DNA from: Microcaldota archaeon
GTDB taxonomy: Archaea > Micrarchaeota > Micrarchaeia > Norongarragalinales > UBA8480
Assembly: GCA_030697615.1 (NCBI GenBank)
Contig: JAUYPK010000057.1
Coordinates: forward strand, 1 to 5,165
Direction: 5' to 3'
Length of the DNA stretch: 5,165 nt
The position numbers and the translations under genes were made by a program. This document shows positions 1 to 5,165 of the stretch, in pieces (positions within the stretch are counted from its first letter, which is position 1; each line of letters opens with the position of its first letter). The notes below the pieces were generated by a model that had not been told where the DNA came from, made no database searches, and saw only the letters and a list, made by a program, of their open reading frames with translations.

Positions 1-1513
1 CGCCAATGCGCGCTTCTTGCACGAATCCAGCGCGTTTTGTCGGCATTTTCATCTTCTGCCCGCGGATTAAAACCGCTTCATGGAGTTGCTTTGCCCCAAC
101 TTGTTCGTCAACGTCATTCTCATCACTGCCAATTAATTTCGTTAACTCATCTTCAGCTTGCGAAACGGTATTTAATGGCTGTGAAAGTTTGCTCCCGTCG
201 CGGTAAATTGCAATTGCTTTGAGCATGTATTTCCAGCTCTTTAAGTAAGCGTCTTTAACGTCTTGTACAGTCGCGTCATTAGGCATGTTAATAGTTTTAC
301 TAATTGCACCACTCATGAACGGTTGCGTCGCAGCCATCATTTTCAAGTGGCCATCATAGTGAATGAATCTTTTGCCGTAGCGGCCGCATTTATTTGCGCA
401 GTCAAAAACTGGATAGTGTTCTTCTTTCAAGTGGGGCGCGCCTTCGATTGTCATTGTGCCACACACGTAGTCATTCGCTTTTTGGACTTGTTCACTTGTA
501 AAACCAAGTGCGTCAAGCATGTTGAAATCAGGGGAGTCAAGCTGTTGTTTTGTAAACCCAAGCTTAGCACAGAACTCTTCGCCTAGCGTGAACTTGTTGA
601 ACACAAACGCGATGTCAAAAGCGCTTCCAAGCTGCTTTTCGATACTGGCTAGTTTTTCGTCGGTAAAACCTTTTGCTTTTAATGTTTCAAAGTTTACATG
701 CGGTGCGCCTTGCAGTGTTGCTTTGCCAGTGCAGTAGTTTTCAATTTCAATAATTTGCGCTGCAGTATAGCCAAGCTTAGCAAGCGCTTTTTCTACGCTT
801 TGGTTAACGATTTTTAAATAACCGCCGCCTGCGAGTTTCTTAAACTTAACAATTGCAAAGTCAGGCTCAACTCCAGTAGTGTCGCAATCCATCTGTAACG
901 AAATTGTGCCTGTAGGTGCAATAAGATTCACTTGCGCATTGCGGTAACCATGCTGTTCTCCAAGTGTAAGCGCTTTGTCCATACATTGCTGCGCTGCAGT
1001 TAACAAGTAATTTGGACAATGGTTTGGGTTTATCCCCATTGGCTTAACTGTTAAACCTTCGTACTCTGCGTCGCGAACATTGTAAGCAGCGCGGCGGTGA
1101 TTTCTAATTACTTTTAACATATGTTCCTTGTTGCGGTCATATGCTGAAAAAGCGCCAAAAACTTTAGCCATTTCTGCGCTTGTAGCGTAGCATTCGCCAC
1201 ACATCATTGCAGTAATCGCACCTGCAATCCCTCTACCTTCGTCGCTGTCGTAAGGGATTCCAAGCACCATTAACAACGTTCCGAGGTTTGCATAACCTAA
1301 ACCTAGCGTGCGGGTTTCGTAAGTGCGTTGCGCTATTTTTGCGCTTGGCAACTGTGCCATTAAAACTGTAATTTCAAGCACAATTGTCCACAACCTAGTT
1401 GCGTGGATGTACTTGTCAACTTCAAACATTCCTTTTTCTTCGTTGAAGAATTTCATTAAGTTTAAACTTGCAAGATTGCATGCCGTGTCGTCAAGATAGA
1501 CATATTCGCTGCA
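1..1513 (-). other. C-extein of NrdJ (precursor residues 1204-1707, truncated by window edge)
   Basis: This is the second half of the catalytic barrel plus the long-form extension. It opens with the radical Cys1204 and Glu1206 in CSEYVYLDDTACNLASLNL, where Cys1215 (spliced 487) is the partner of the redox pair. RTLGLGYANLGTLLMVLGIP (1271-1290), IAPTGTISLQMDCDTTGVEP (1401-1420) and KKLAGGGYLKIVNQSV (1428-1443) are family hallmarks. Residues 1450-1565 form a repeated helical insert. FDCANKCGRYGKR (1573-1585), SGAISKTINMP (1604-1614) and YRDGSKLSQPL (1640-1650) follow. An acidic linker (about 1655-1674) leads to KMPTKRAGF (1692-1700), the start of the C-terminal region found in long NrdJ proteins. 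The rest, including any C-terminal cysteines, lies outside the window. Confidence 0.93.
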
Positions 1514-4500
1514 ATTGTGCACGGTTAAGCCATTTGCAATGAATGAGCTTGTCAATGGTTCGGTGAGGTCGTATACCTTTTCTTCGCCGATATACTCTAA
1601 GTTTTTTACGTATTCATAAGGGGCATCGTGATAAGTTGAAACGCGTTTGTTTAACTTTTTCAATGCAAGTGCTTTTGGAGACTCTGCCATAAATCCAATT
1701 AGTTTTTCAAAAGCAACCCTGCTTGACCTGGATATTCGCAAGCTGTGCATTTCTTTTACTTCGTATTCCTTTAACCCGCCTTTGCCATCTGGAAGCAGTG
1801 ATTTAGTTTCGCCGGCCCTGCGGTTCTTGTATAGCTTAGCTTTTATTCCAAAACCACTAAGGAGAACCTGAACTCCTTTCAACATTTCAAGACTTGTAGA
1901 ATCCAACGCAACATACTGCGATTTTTCGCCGTAATCTGCCACTGTGCCATCTGCAGTGAAGAGTCCCTGTAAAACGTAGCGTTGTTCGCTTAGTGACAAG
2001 GCGAACATTTGTGGCGAAATAACTTTTTCATGCGATTTTAAGCTTAGGTCAACAAACTGCGAAACTTTTTGAACTAAACTCTCGCCACCCAAATGGAGTT
2101 TAGCGCTTGTTGCAGTTTGTTTCACTTTAATTGCTTGGAATTGGTGTGTTTGACGCGTAAAGTTAGTTGTACAGTAATCAGCCATTGCTTGCAAAACTGG
2201 CTCTTCGGCTTCTTTTTCCATTGTAATTTGAATGGTATTGTGCGAACCACAACCGTCGCCAAGATAAAGTCCAATTAACTGGTGGAATCGCTTTTCATTT
2301 TCGGCCAATTCTTTAACTTCTGCCACTGCTTGTGAAGGCAGGCAGAGTAAATCATCTTTTGTTAGCTCAGCGGCTTGTACGAATCCACGGTTAACTGTAA
2401 ACACCTTGTGGTCAGCGGTTAGCTTAACCTCGTACCCTGATTCAGTTTCTAGTTTGTAAACTGGCTTTGTACCCGTTTCAAATGCCCCTTTTGTTGCTCC
2501 TGTTGAAATTGAGTTTAAGTTAGTTATCAATTCGGTTGGCTGGTTGATCAATTTATCAATCCTGTGCCATCTTCCTTCATTGGTAAGCACCATGGTATCC
2601 CCGGTTACGCATGGATTAGTCGCGTTTATCCTGCCGTCAACTGGAGAAGTGTTCCATTCTTGTATAGTGTCGTCGAATTGCAATCCTGGATCGGCACAGG
2701 CCCAAGCGGCAAATGCAATTTTGTCAAACAATTCGCTTGCCTTTATTCGTTTCATTGTTTGGCCAGTTGTACGCGCGGTTAAATTCCAATAGCCTCCTTC
2801 GAGGTTAGCGTCCATAAATGCGTTTGATAACCTTACTGAGTTGTTGCTGTTTTGTCCGCTTACTGTTTCGTAAGCTTTGCCTTCGTAATGCATGTTGAAA
2901 ATTTCCGTGTCGTAATGTTCAATTCCCTGTTCAACTAGCTGTAATCCGCGCGTGATTAAGGTAAATGACACTTTTTCTGCAAGTGCTTGTACAATTGTTT
3001 TCTTTAGCGTTTCGTTGTTTTTCCAGTCAGTTGTTTTTACTTCACGTGCCGTTTTCATTATTTTATTCAAGTGTTCGCTGATGACCCTACTTCCGGTGTA
3101 CAGATCTGCAACTTTTGCCTCTTCTTGCATTTTCCACGTGACGAAGCTTTCTATTTCAGGGTGATCTGCATTTAGAATGACCATCTTTGCTGCCCTGCGA
3201 GTCGTGCCGCCGCTTTTAATCGCCCCAGCTGCGTTGTCGAAGATTTTCAAAAAGCTCATTAGCCCAGAACTCGTTCCACCGCCTGCTAGTTTTTCTCCAC
3301 GTGCACGTAGAGAAGAGAAATTAGACCCAGTTCCAGAGCCAAACTTGAAAACCCTTGCTTCCCTGAGCACTAAGTCAAAAATTCCACCGTCATTAACTAA
3401 ATCGTCGTTTATACTTTGGATGAAGCAATTGTGTATAATGACTCCATTTCCAAGGAATTTTCCGCTTTCGGTTTGAATGTCGTAAACTGTTTTTTCTCCA
3501 ATTGGTTCAATTGAAACAATACTCTCTTCGCGGATCTCGGCTACGTTTTTTGAATTTTCAACCACTTTATTCAACTGCTCTAATTTTAACTGCTTTTCTT
3601 GGCTGATGAAACCAATTTGCTGCTGGAATGCGTTCCTTGCATTTCCATATCCAATCACTACAAAATTAGGATTTGCCCTATTCTCTCTGCTTTCAACTTC
3701 AGTTTGAATTCTTGAATATATACCGAGGTAATTTAGAATTTGTTGGACTCCATGACACAATTCCATCGATACACTTGTAAGCGTAACGTTCCCAGCATTT
3801 TCTTTAATTCTCACACAGCCATCAGCTTGGAAAAGCGCCTTTAAAAATTGCCGCTGTACCTCGTGCGAGCCATGTAAAATCTCTCTCGGTACTTTTGCAG
3901 TTCTACTATTTGTCTTTGTTATTTCGTACTTTGTTGTAAATGGAATTATTTTTTTTCCAGTTACGTGTAGCCGTCTTCCTTTTAAGTTTTGGTTTACTGT
4001 TTCAAATTCAGTTACCCAATAAGTGAATTCTGTTCCAAAAACCATTGCGGCGTCTTTTAGGATTGCCTGGTATTCATCTTCGTTTATCGAAATGATTTCC
4101 AGCTTTGGCACATTCTGGTAAGTCCCAACACTTCCATCTCCAATTACCCAACCAGCTAGCCTTGCTTCTGCCAGTTCCTTTTCAGTTGCTTGTTGGAAAT
4201 CATTTAACTTGTGCGAAACTTGCTTTAGTTTCATTGAAGTCTTCAATTCAGAAACAGGCATCCATGTGTATTTTCCATGGTCTTTCATCCGTTTTTCACT
4301 TGCTAGCACAACGTGATCGCTAGTTAAGTCAAGATAGTTTCCATTTTTGAGCTTAACTCGAAAAACTTGTTTGGTGCCGTTGTTTTTCACTGCTTGTATT
4401 GAAACAAAAGATTCTCCATCGAATACTTTTAGTCCAACTTCGTTGTTTTCAACAACTTCTCCAATGTAGCGCATGCCCTTTTCAGTGTACAGGGTAGTAT

Positions 4501-5122
4501 AGTAATCGGCGCACGCGTGACCCTGAGGTCTCGTGTAAGCGTCTGTGCTTTGTTTCAATTCTTTTGTAACTGGATCTACGTAGTAGTGGCCTTGCGGAGT
4601 GCCGCGAATATCGTATGCATAAGCTAAGCCGGTGTTAAACCACTGTGGCGAATTTGGAGAAGCCATTTGATGAATTAGCATGTAGAGCATTTCATCTTCA
4701 AACGCTTGCGCATCTTCAGTAGATGCAAAGTAGCCGTACTTTTCGCCCCAATAGCGCCAACAACCTGCCAATCGCTTTACAACTTGCCTTGCGCTTTTTT
4801 CGCTTCCAGTAACTTGCTTGCCATTTGCATCGAGCAATGCAGTTCCATCGGGGTTAAATTGTGGAACTCCCGCTTTGCGAAAATACTTCTGTGCCACTAT
4901 ATCAGTTGCAACTTGGCTCCAATTTTTAGGCACTTCAATATCCTTTAGTTCAAATACGACGCTTCCATCAGGGTTACGAATAGTGCTTTTACGAAGTTCA
5001 TATTCTCCTGCAAGCGCATCCTTTCCAGTTTGTGTAAACATCCGGTTTATCTTTAAGCCCTGTCCAGGCGCGTAAAGTAAAATAGTTTCTTTTTGCTCAG
5101 CTACCTTTTCCACCATTTCCAT
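1..5122 (-). CDS. nrdJ: Adenosylcobalamin-dependent (class II) ribonucleoside-diphosphate reductase precursor with two inteins; 3' end outside window
   Basis: The enzyme reduces ribonucleotides to deoxyribonucleotides in the cytoplasm, with adenosylcobalamin generating the thiyl radical. The frame holds 1,707 codons without a stop. Three extein blocks (residues 1-203, 566-837, 1204-1707) join into 979 residues of the long NrdJ type. Visible family motifs in spliced numbering are SPNSPQWFN (155-163), the redox Cys204 in HACFIQS, GSGTGSNFSS (234-243), KSGGTTRRAAKMV (275-287), SGQNSNNSVR (393-402), N474-P-C476-S-E478 (radical cysteine with its Asn and Glu), Cys487 in ACNLASLNL, and PTGTIS (675-680). 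ATG 5122 is chosen because an in-frame TAA lies at 5131-5129 and a Shine-Dalgarno sits at proper spacing. A second ATG two codons on is less well spaced. No N-terminal ATP-cone is evident. The C-terminal end, where long NrdJ proteins usually carry a further cysteine-bearing domain, lies beyond base 1. Family assignment is very sure; the exact full length is unknown. Confidence 0.96.
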   Translation of the reverse strand, partial: MEMVEKVAEQKETILLYAPGQGLKINRMFTQTGKDALAGEYELRKSTIRNPDGSVVFELKDIEVPKNWSQVATDIVAQKYFRKAGVPQFNPDGTALLDANGKQVTGSEKSARQVVKRLAGCWRYWGEKYGYFASTEDAQAFEDEMLYMLIHQMASPNSPQWFNTGLAYAYDIRGTPQGHYYVDPVTKELKQSTDAYTRPQGHACADYYTTLYTEKGMRYIGEVVENNEVGLKVFDGESFVSIQAVKNNGTKQVFRVKLKNGNYLDLTSDHVVLASEKRMKDHGKYTWMPVSELKTSMKLKQVSHKLNDFQQATEKELAEARLAGWVIGDGSVGTYQNVPKLEIISINEDEYQAILKDAAMVFGTEFTYWVTEFETVNQNLKGRRLHVTGKKIIPFTTKYEITKTNSRTAKVPREILHGSHEVQRQFLKALFQADGCVRIKENAGNVTLTSVSMELCHGVQQILNYLGIYSRIQTEVESRENRANPNFVVIGYGNARNAFQQQIGFISQEKQLKLEQLNKVVENSKNVAEIREESIVSIEPIGEKTVYDIQTESGKFLGNGVIIHNCFIQSINDDLVNDGGIFDLVLREARVFKFGSGTGSNFSSLRARGEKLAGGGTSSGLMSFLKIFDNAAGAIKSGGTTRRAAKMVILNADHPEIESFVTWKMQEEAKVADLYTGSRVISEHLNKIMKTAREVKTTDWKNNETLKKTIVQALAEKVSFTLITRGLQLVEQGIEHYDTEIFNMHYEGKAYETVSGQNSNNSVRLSNAFMDANLEGGYWNLTARTTGQTMKRIKASELFDKIAFAAWACADPGLQFDDTIQEWNTSPVDGRINATNPCVTGDTMVLTNEGRWHRIDKLINQPTELITNLNSISTGATKGAFETGTKPVYKLETESGYEVKLTADHKVFTVNRGFVQAAELTKDDLLCLPSQAVAEVKELAENEKRFHQLIGLYLGDGCGSHNTIQITMEKEAEEPVLQAMADYCTTNFTRQTHQFQAIKVKQTATSAKLHLGGESLVQKVSQFVDLSLKSHEKVISPQMFALSLSEQRYVLQGLFTADGTVADYGEKSQYVALDSTSLEMLKGVQVLLSGFGIKAKLYKNRRAGETKSLLPDGKGGLKEYEVKEMHSLRISRSSRVAFEKLIGFMAESPKALALKKLNKRVSTYHDAPYEYVKNLEYIGEEKVYDLTEPLTSSFIANGLTVHNCSEYVYLDDTACNLASLNLMKFFNEEKGMFEVDKYIHATRLWTIVLEITVLMAQLPSAKIAQRTYETRTLGLGYANLGTLLMVLGIPYDSDEGRGIAGAITAMMCGECYATSAEMAKVFGAFSAYDRNKEHMLKVIRNHRRAAYNVRDAEYEGLTVKPMGINPNHCPNYLLTAAQQCMDKALTLGEQHGYRNAQVNLIAPTGTISLQMDCDTTGVEPDFAIVKFKKLAGGGYLKIVNQSVEKALAKLGYTAAQIIEIENYCTGKATLQGAPHVNFETLKAKGFTDEKLASIEKQLGSAFDIAFVFNKFTLGEEFCAKLGFTKQQLDSPDFNMLDALGFTSEQVQKANDYVCGTMTIEGAPHLKEEHYPVFDCANKCGRYGKRFIHYDGHLKMMAATQPFMSGAISKTINMPNDATVQDVKDAYLKSWKYMLKAIAIYRDGSKLSQPLNTVSQAEDELTKLIGSDENDVDEQVGAKQLHEAVLIRGQKMKMPTKRAGFVQEARIG
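428..775 (-). repeat. Internal protein repeat in NrdJ (LGFT/GAPH units)
   Basis: Residues 1450-1476 (LGYTAAQI ... TLQGAPHV) and 1539-1565 (LGFTSEQV ... TIEGAPHL) are the same length and clearly similar. Two further short copies of the opening, KGFTDEKL (1484-1491) and LGFTKQQL (1521-1528), lie between them. The pattern suggests an old duplication of a small helical unit inside the extension of the catalytic domain. It is degenerate at DNA level. Similar repeated GAPH segments are, as I recall, typical of long NrdJ proteins, so it is likely an ancestral family feature. Its role is unknown to me. Confidence 0.7.
1514..2611 (-). other. Intein 2 (366 aa) with LAGLIDADG homing endonuclease, inserted before thiyl-radical Cys of NrdJ
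   Basis: This second in-frame protein-splicing element covers precursor residues 838-1203. It starts with a canonical block A, CVTGDTMVLTNEG (838-850). It has TADH (902-905) in block B, LIGLYLGDG (949-957) and LQGLFTADG (1051-1059) as dodecapeptides, VYDLTEP (1183-1189) in block F, and ends SSFIANGLTVHN (1192-1203) before Cys1204. All key splicing residues are seen: Cys838, His905, His1202, Asn1203 and Cys1204. Excision joins INATNP to CSEYVYLDD, restoring the class II active-site motif. Block A differs clearly from intein 1, so the two look like separate insertions at different alleles and not a recent duplication. Confidence 0.96.
1673..2305 (-). other. LAGLIDADG homing endonuclease domain of intein 2
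   Basis: The central part of intein 2, about residues 940-1150, has two dodecapeptide motifs 102 residues apart with catalytic-type Asp956 (near 2257) and Asp1058 (near 1951). A basic stretch at 1094-1106 (KAKLYKNRRAGET) and another at 1130-1135 (ISRSSR) could contribute to DNA contacts. That is inference from charge only. The domain looks complete and uninterrupted. Its edges are approximate. Confidence 0.88.
2612..3427 (-). other. Middle extein of NrdJ (precursor residues 566-837)
   Basis: This is the first half of the ten-stranded barrel of the reductase. It begins with redox Cys566 (spliced Cys204) in CFIQSINDDLVNDGG. It continues through FKFGSGTGSNFSSLRARGE (592-610), the GGGTSSGLMSFLKIF segment, and KSGGTTRRAAKMVILNADHP (636-655), which is strongly conserved in class II enzymes. 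It then carries VSGQNSNNSVRLSNAFM (754-770) and WACADPGLQFDDT (807-819), and ends INATNP directly before intein 2. Asn836 here (spliced Asn474) is the asparagine of the N-x-C-x-E catalytic motif, whose cysteine and glutamate lie on the far side of the intein. Confidence 0.94.
3428..4513 (-). other. Intein 1 (362 aa) with LAGLIDADG homing endonuclease, inserted before redox Cys of NrdJ
   Basis: This is an in-frame protein-splicing element covering precursor residues 204-565. It begins with Cys204, the splicing nucleophile (block A). It has TSDH (267-270) as block B, LAGWVIGDG (322-330) and LKALFQADG (427-435) as the two dodecapeptide motifs, VYDIQ (546-550) in block F, and ends FLGNGVIIHN (556-565) followed by Cys566, the +1 nucleophile. 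Length and block order fit a full bifunctional intein. Block A is divergent: the positions after Cys read ADYYTTLYT, without the usual Asp-Thr. Removing the element joins RPQGHA to CFIQS, restoring the normal reductase sequence, so the junctions are firm. Splicing activity is inferred from the intact His-Asn-Cys end and block B His270. Confidence 0.95.
3608..4180 (-). other. LAGLIDADG homing endonuclease domain of intein 1
   Basis: The central part of intein 1, about residues 315-505, carries two dodecapeptide motifs 105 residues apart. Their acidic residues are Asp329 (4159-4133 region) and Asp434 (3844-3818 region). In this family the two aspartates bind the metal ions that cut DNA, and the enzyme targets the intein-free allele of its own host gene. 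A KVPREIL segment (410-416) resembles the block D that precedes the second motif. Both acidic residues are present, so activity is plausible but untested. The domain edges are approximate. Confidence 0.88.
4514..5122 (-). other. N-extein of NrdJ (residues 1-203)
   Basis: This is the N-terminal helical part of the reductase. After a short charged leader it contains APGQGLKINRMFT (18-30), the segment DIEVPKNWSQVATDIVAQKY (61-80), a GCWRYWGEKYGYF stretch (120-132), and SPNSPQWFNTGLAY (155-168), all characteristic of long class II reductases. It ends in YTRPQGHA immediately before the first intein. The uninterrupted family sequence continues at this point with CFIQS, which reappears exactly at the other end of the intein. 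That match fixes the boundary. Confidence 0.93.
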
Positions 5123-5131
5123 TCGTTCTTA

Positions 5132-5139
5132 CCCCTCCT
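5132..5139 (-). promoter_or_regulatory. Shine-Dalgarno sequence of nrdJ
   Basis: The minus strand reads AGGAGGGG nine bases before the ATG at 5122. It is a near-perfect match to the anti-Shine-Dalgarno end of 16S rRNA. An in-frame TAA (5131-5129) sits just after it, which rules out a longer N-terminus and decides the start. Confidence 0.88.
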
Positions 5140-5165
5140 AAAAAAATTAAAAGTTAAAAATTAAA
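5140..5165 (-). promoter_or_regulatory. AT-rich leader upstream of nrdJ
   Basis: These 26 bases contain almost only A and T (minus strand TTTAATTTTTAACTTTTAAT followed by a T run). They look like intergenic or promoter sequence. They are too short and too low in complexity to assign a TATA box, a -10 element, or a terminator of a preceding gene. No cobalamin riboswitch or NrdR box can be seen in what is included. Confidence 0.4.

Noticed and set aside
263..586. Plus-strand open frame of 107 codons
   Set aside because: It lies opposite the well-conserved C-extein of NrdJ, shows no recognisable motif, and has no convincing ribosome binding site; it is an antisense shadow.
1200..1513. Possible third intein near Cys1215 or the PTGTIS motif
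   Set aside because: The C-extein reads continuously through CSEYVYLDDTACNLASLNL and IAPTGTISLQ with no inserted splicing motifs.
1511..3433. Nine-base direct repeat (gcaattgtg) at 1511-1519 and 3425-3433 on the plus strand
   Set aside because: It is simply the shared His-Asn-Cys codons (CAC AAT TGC) at the downstream junctions of both inteins, not a target-site duplication or attachment site.
3177..3476. Plus-strand open frame of 99 codons
   Set aside because: It overlaps the conserved middle extein and the end of intein 1 on the other strand; its composition follows from the codon pattern of the real gene.
5039..5041. Start at Met28
   Set aside because: It would remove the APGQGLKINR segment, which matches the family N-terminus, and has no ribosome binding site.
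5114..5116. Alternative start codon at the second ATG (residue 3)
   Set aside because: It is in frame but about 15 bases from the Shine-Dalgarno; the first ATG has better spacing. The difference is only two residues.
5140..5165. TATA box, -10 element or terminator in the AT-rich leader
   Set aside because: The stretch is nearly all A/T and only 26 bases long, so any such match would be by chance.

Overview
The window is almost entirely one long minus-strand gene. From an ATG at 5122 the frame runs leftwards for 1,707 codons without a stop and leaves the window at base 1, so the 3' end of the gene is missing. It encodes a long-form class II (adenosylcobalamin-dependent) ribonucleoside-diphosphate reductase of the NrdJ type. 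The coding sequence is interrupted in frame by two full-length inteins, each with a LAGLIDADG homing endonuclease domain.

Layout in reading order (right to left): 5165-5123 is an AT-rich leader with a strong Shine-Dalgarno sequence. 5122-4514 is the N-extein (203 residues). 4513-3428 is intein 1 (362 residues). 3427-2612 is the middle extein (272 residues). 2611-1514 is intein 2 (366 residues). 1513-1 is the C-extein (504 residues in the window, truncated just as the C-terminal region begins). Removing both inteins leaves 979 reductase residues here.

The two inteins sit directly in front of two catalytic cysteines. Intein 1 precedes the redox-active cysteine of the HACFIQS-type motif (spliced Cys204). 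Intein 2 precedes the thiyl-radical cysteine of the N-x-C-x-E motif (spliced Cys476), separating it from its partner Asn474. Both cysteines therefore also act as the +1 nucleophile of splicing, and no active reductase can form until both inteins are removed. Both inteins keep the residues expected for splicing and for endonuclease activity.

Organism: the standard code fits, with no in-frame TGA. Base composition is moderately AT-rich, ATA and AGG/AGA codons are used freely, and the start has a clear Shine-Dalgarno. An archaeon or bacterium that uses B12-dependent nucleotide reduction is certain enough. An uncultivated archaeal (for example DPANN-like) source is only a guess from the style of the protein. 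I see no RNA genes, CRISPR array, transposon or plus-strand gene.
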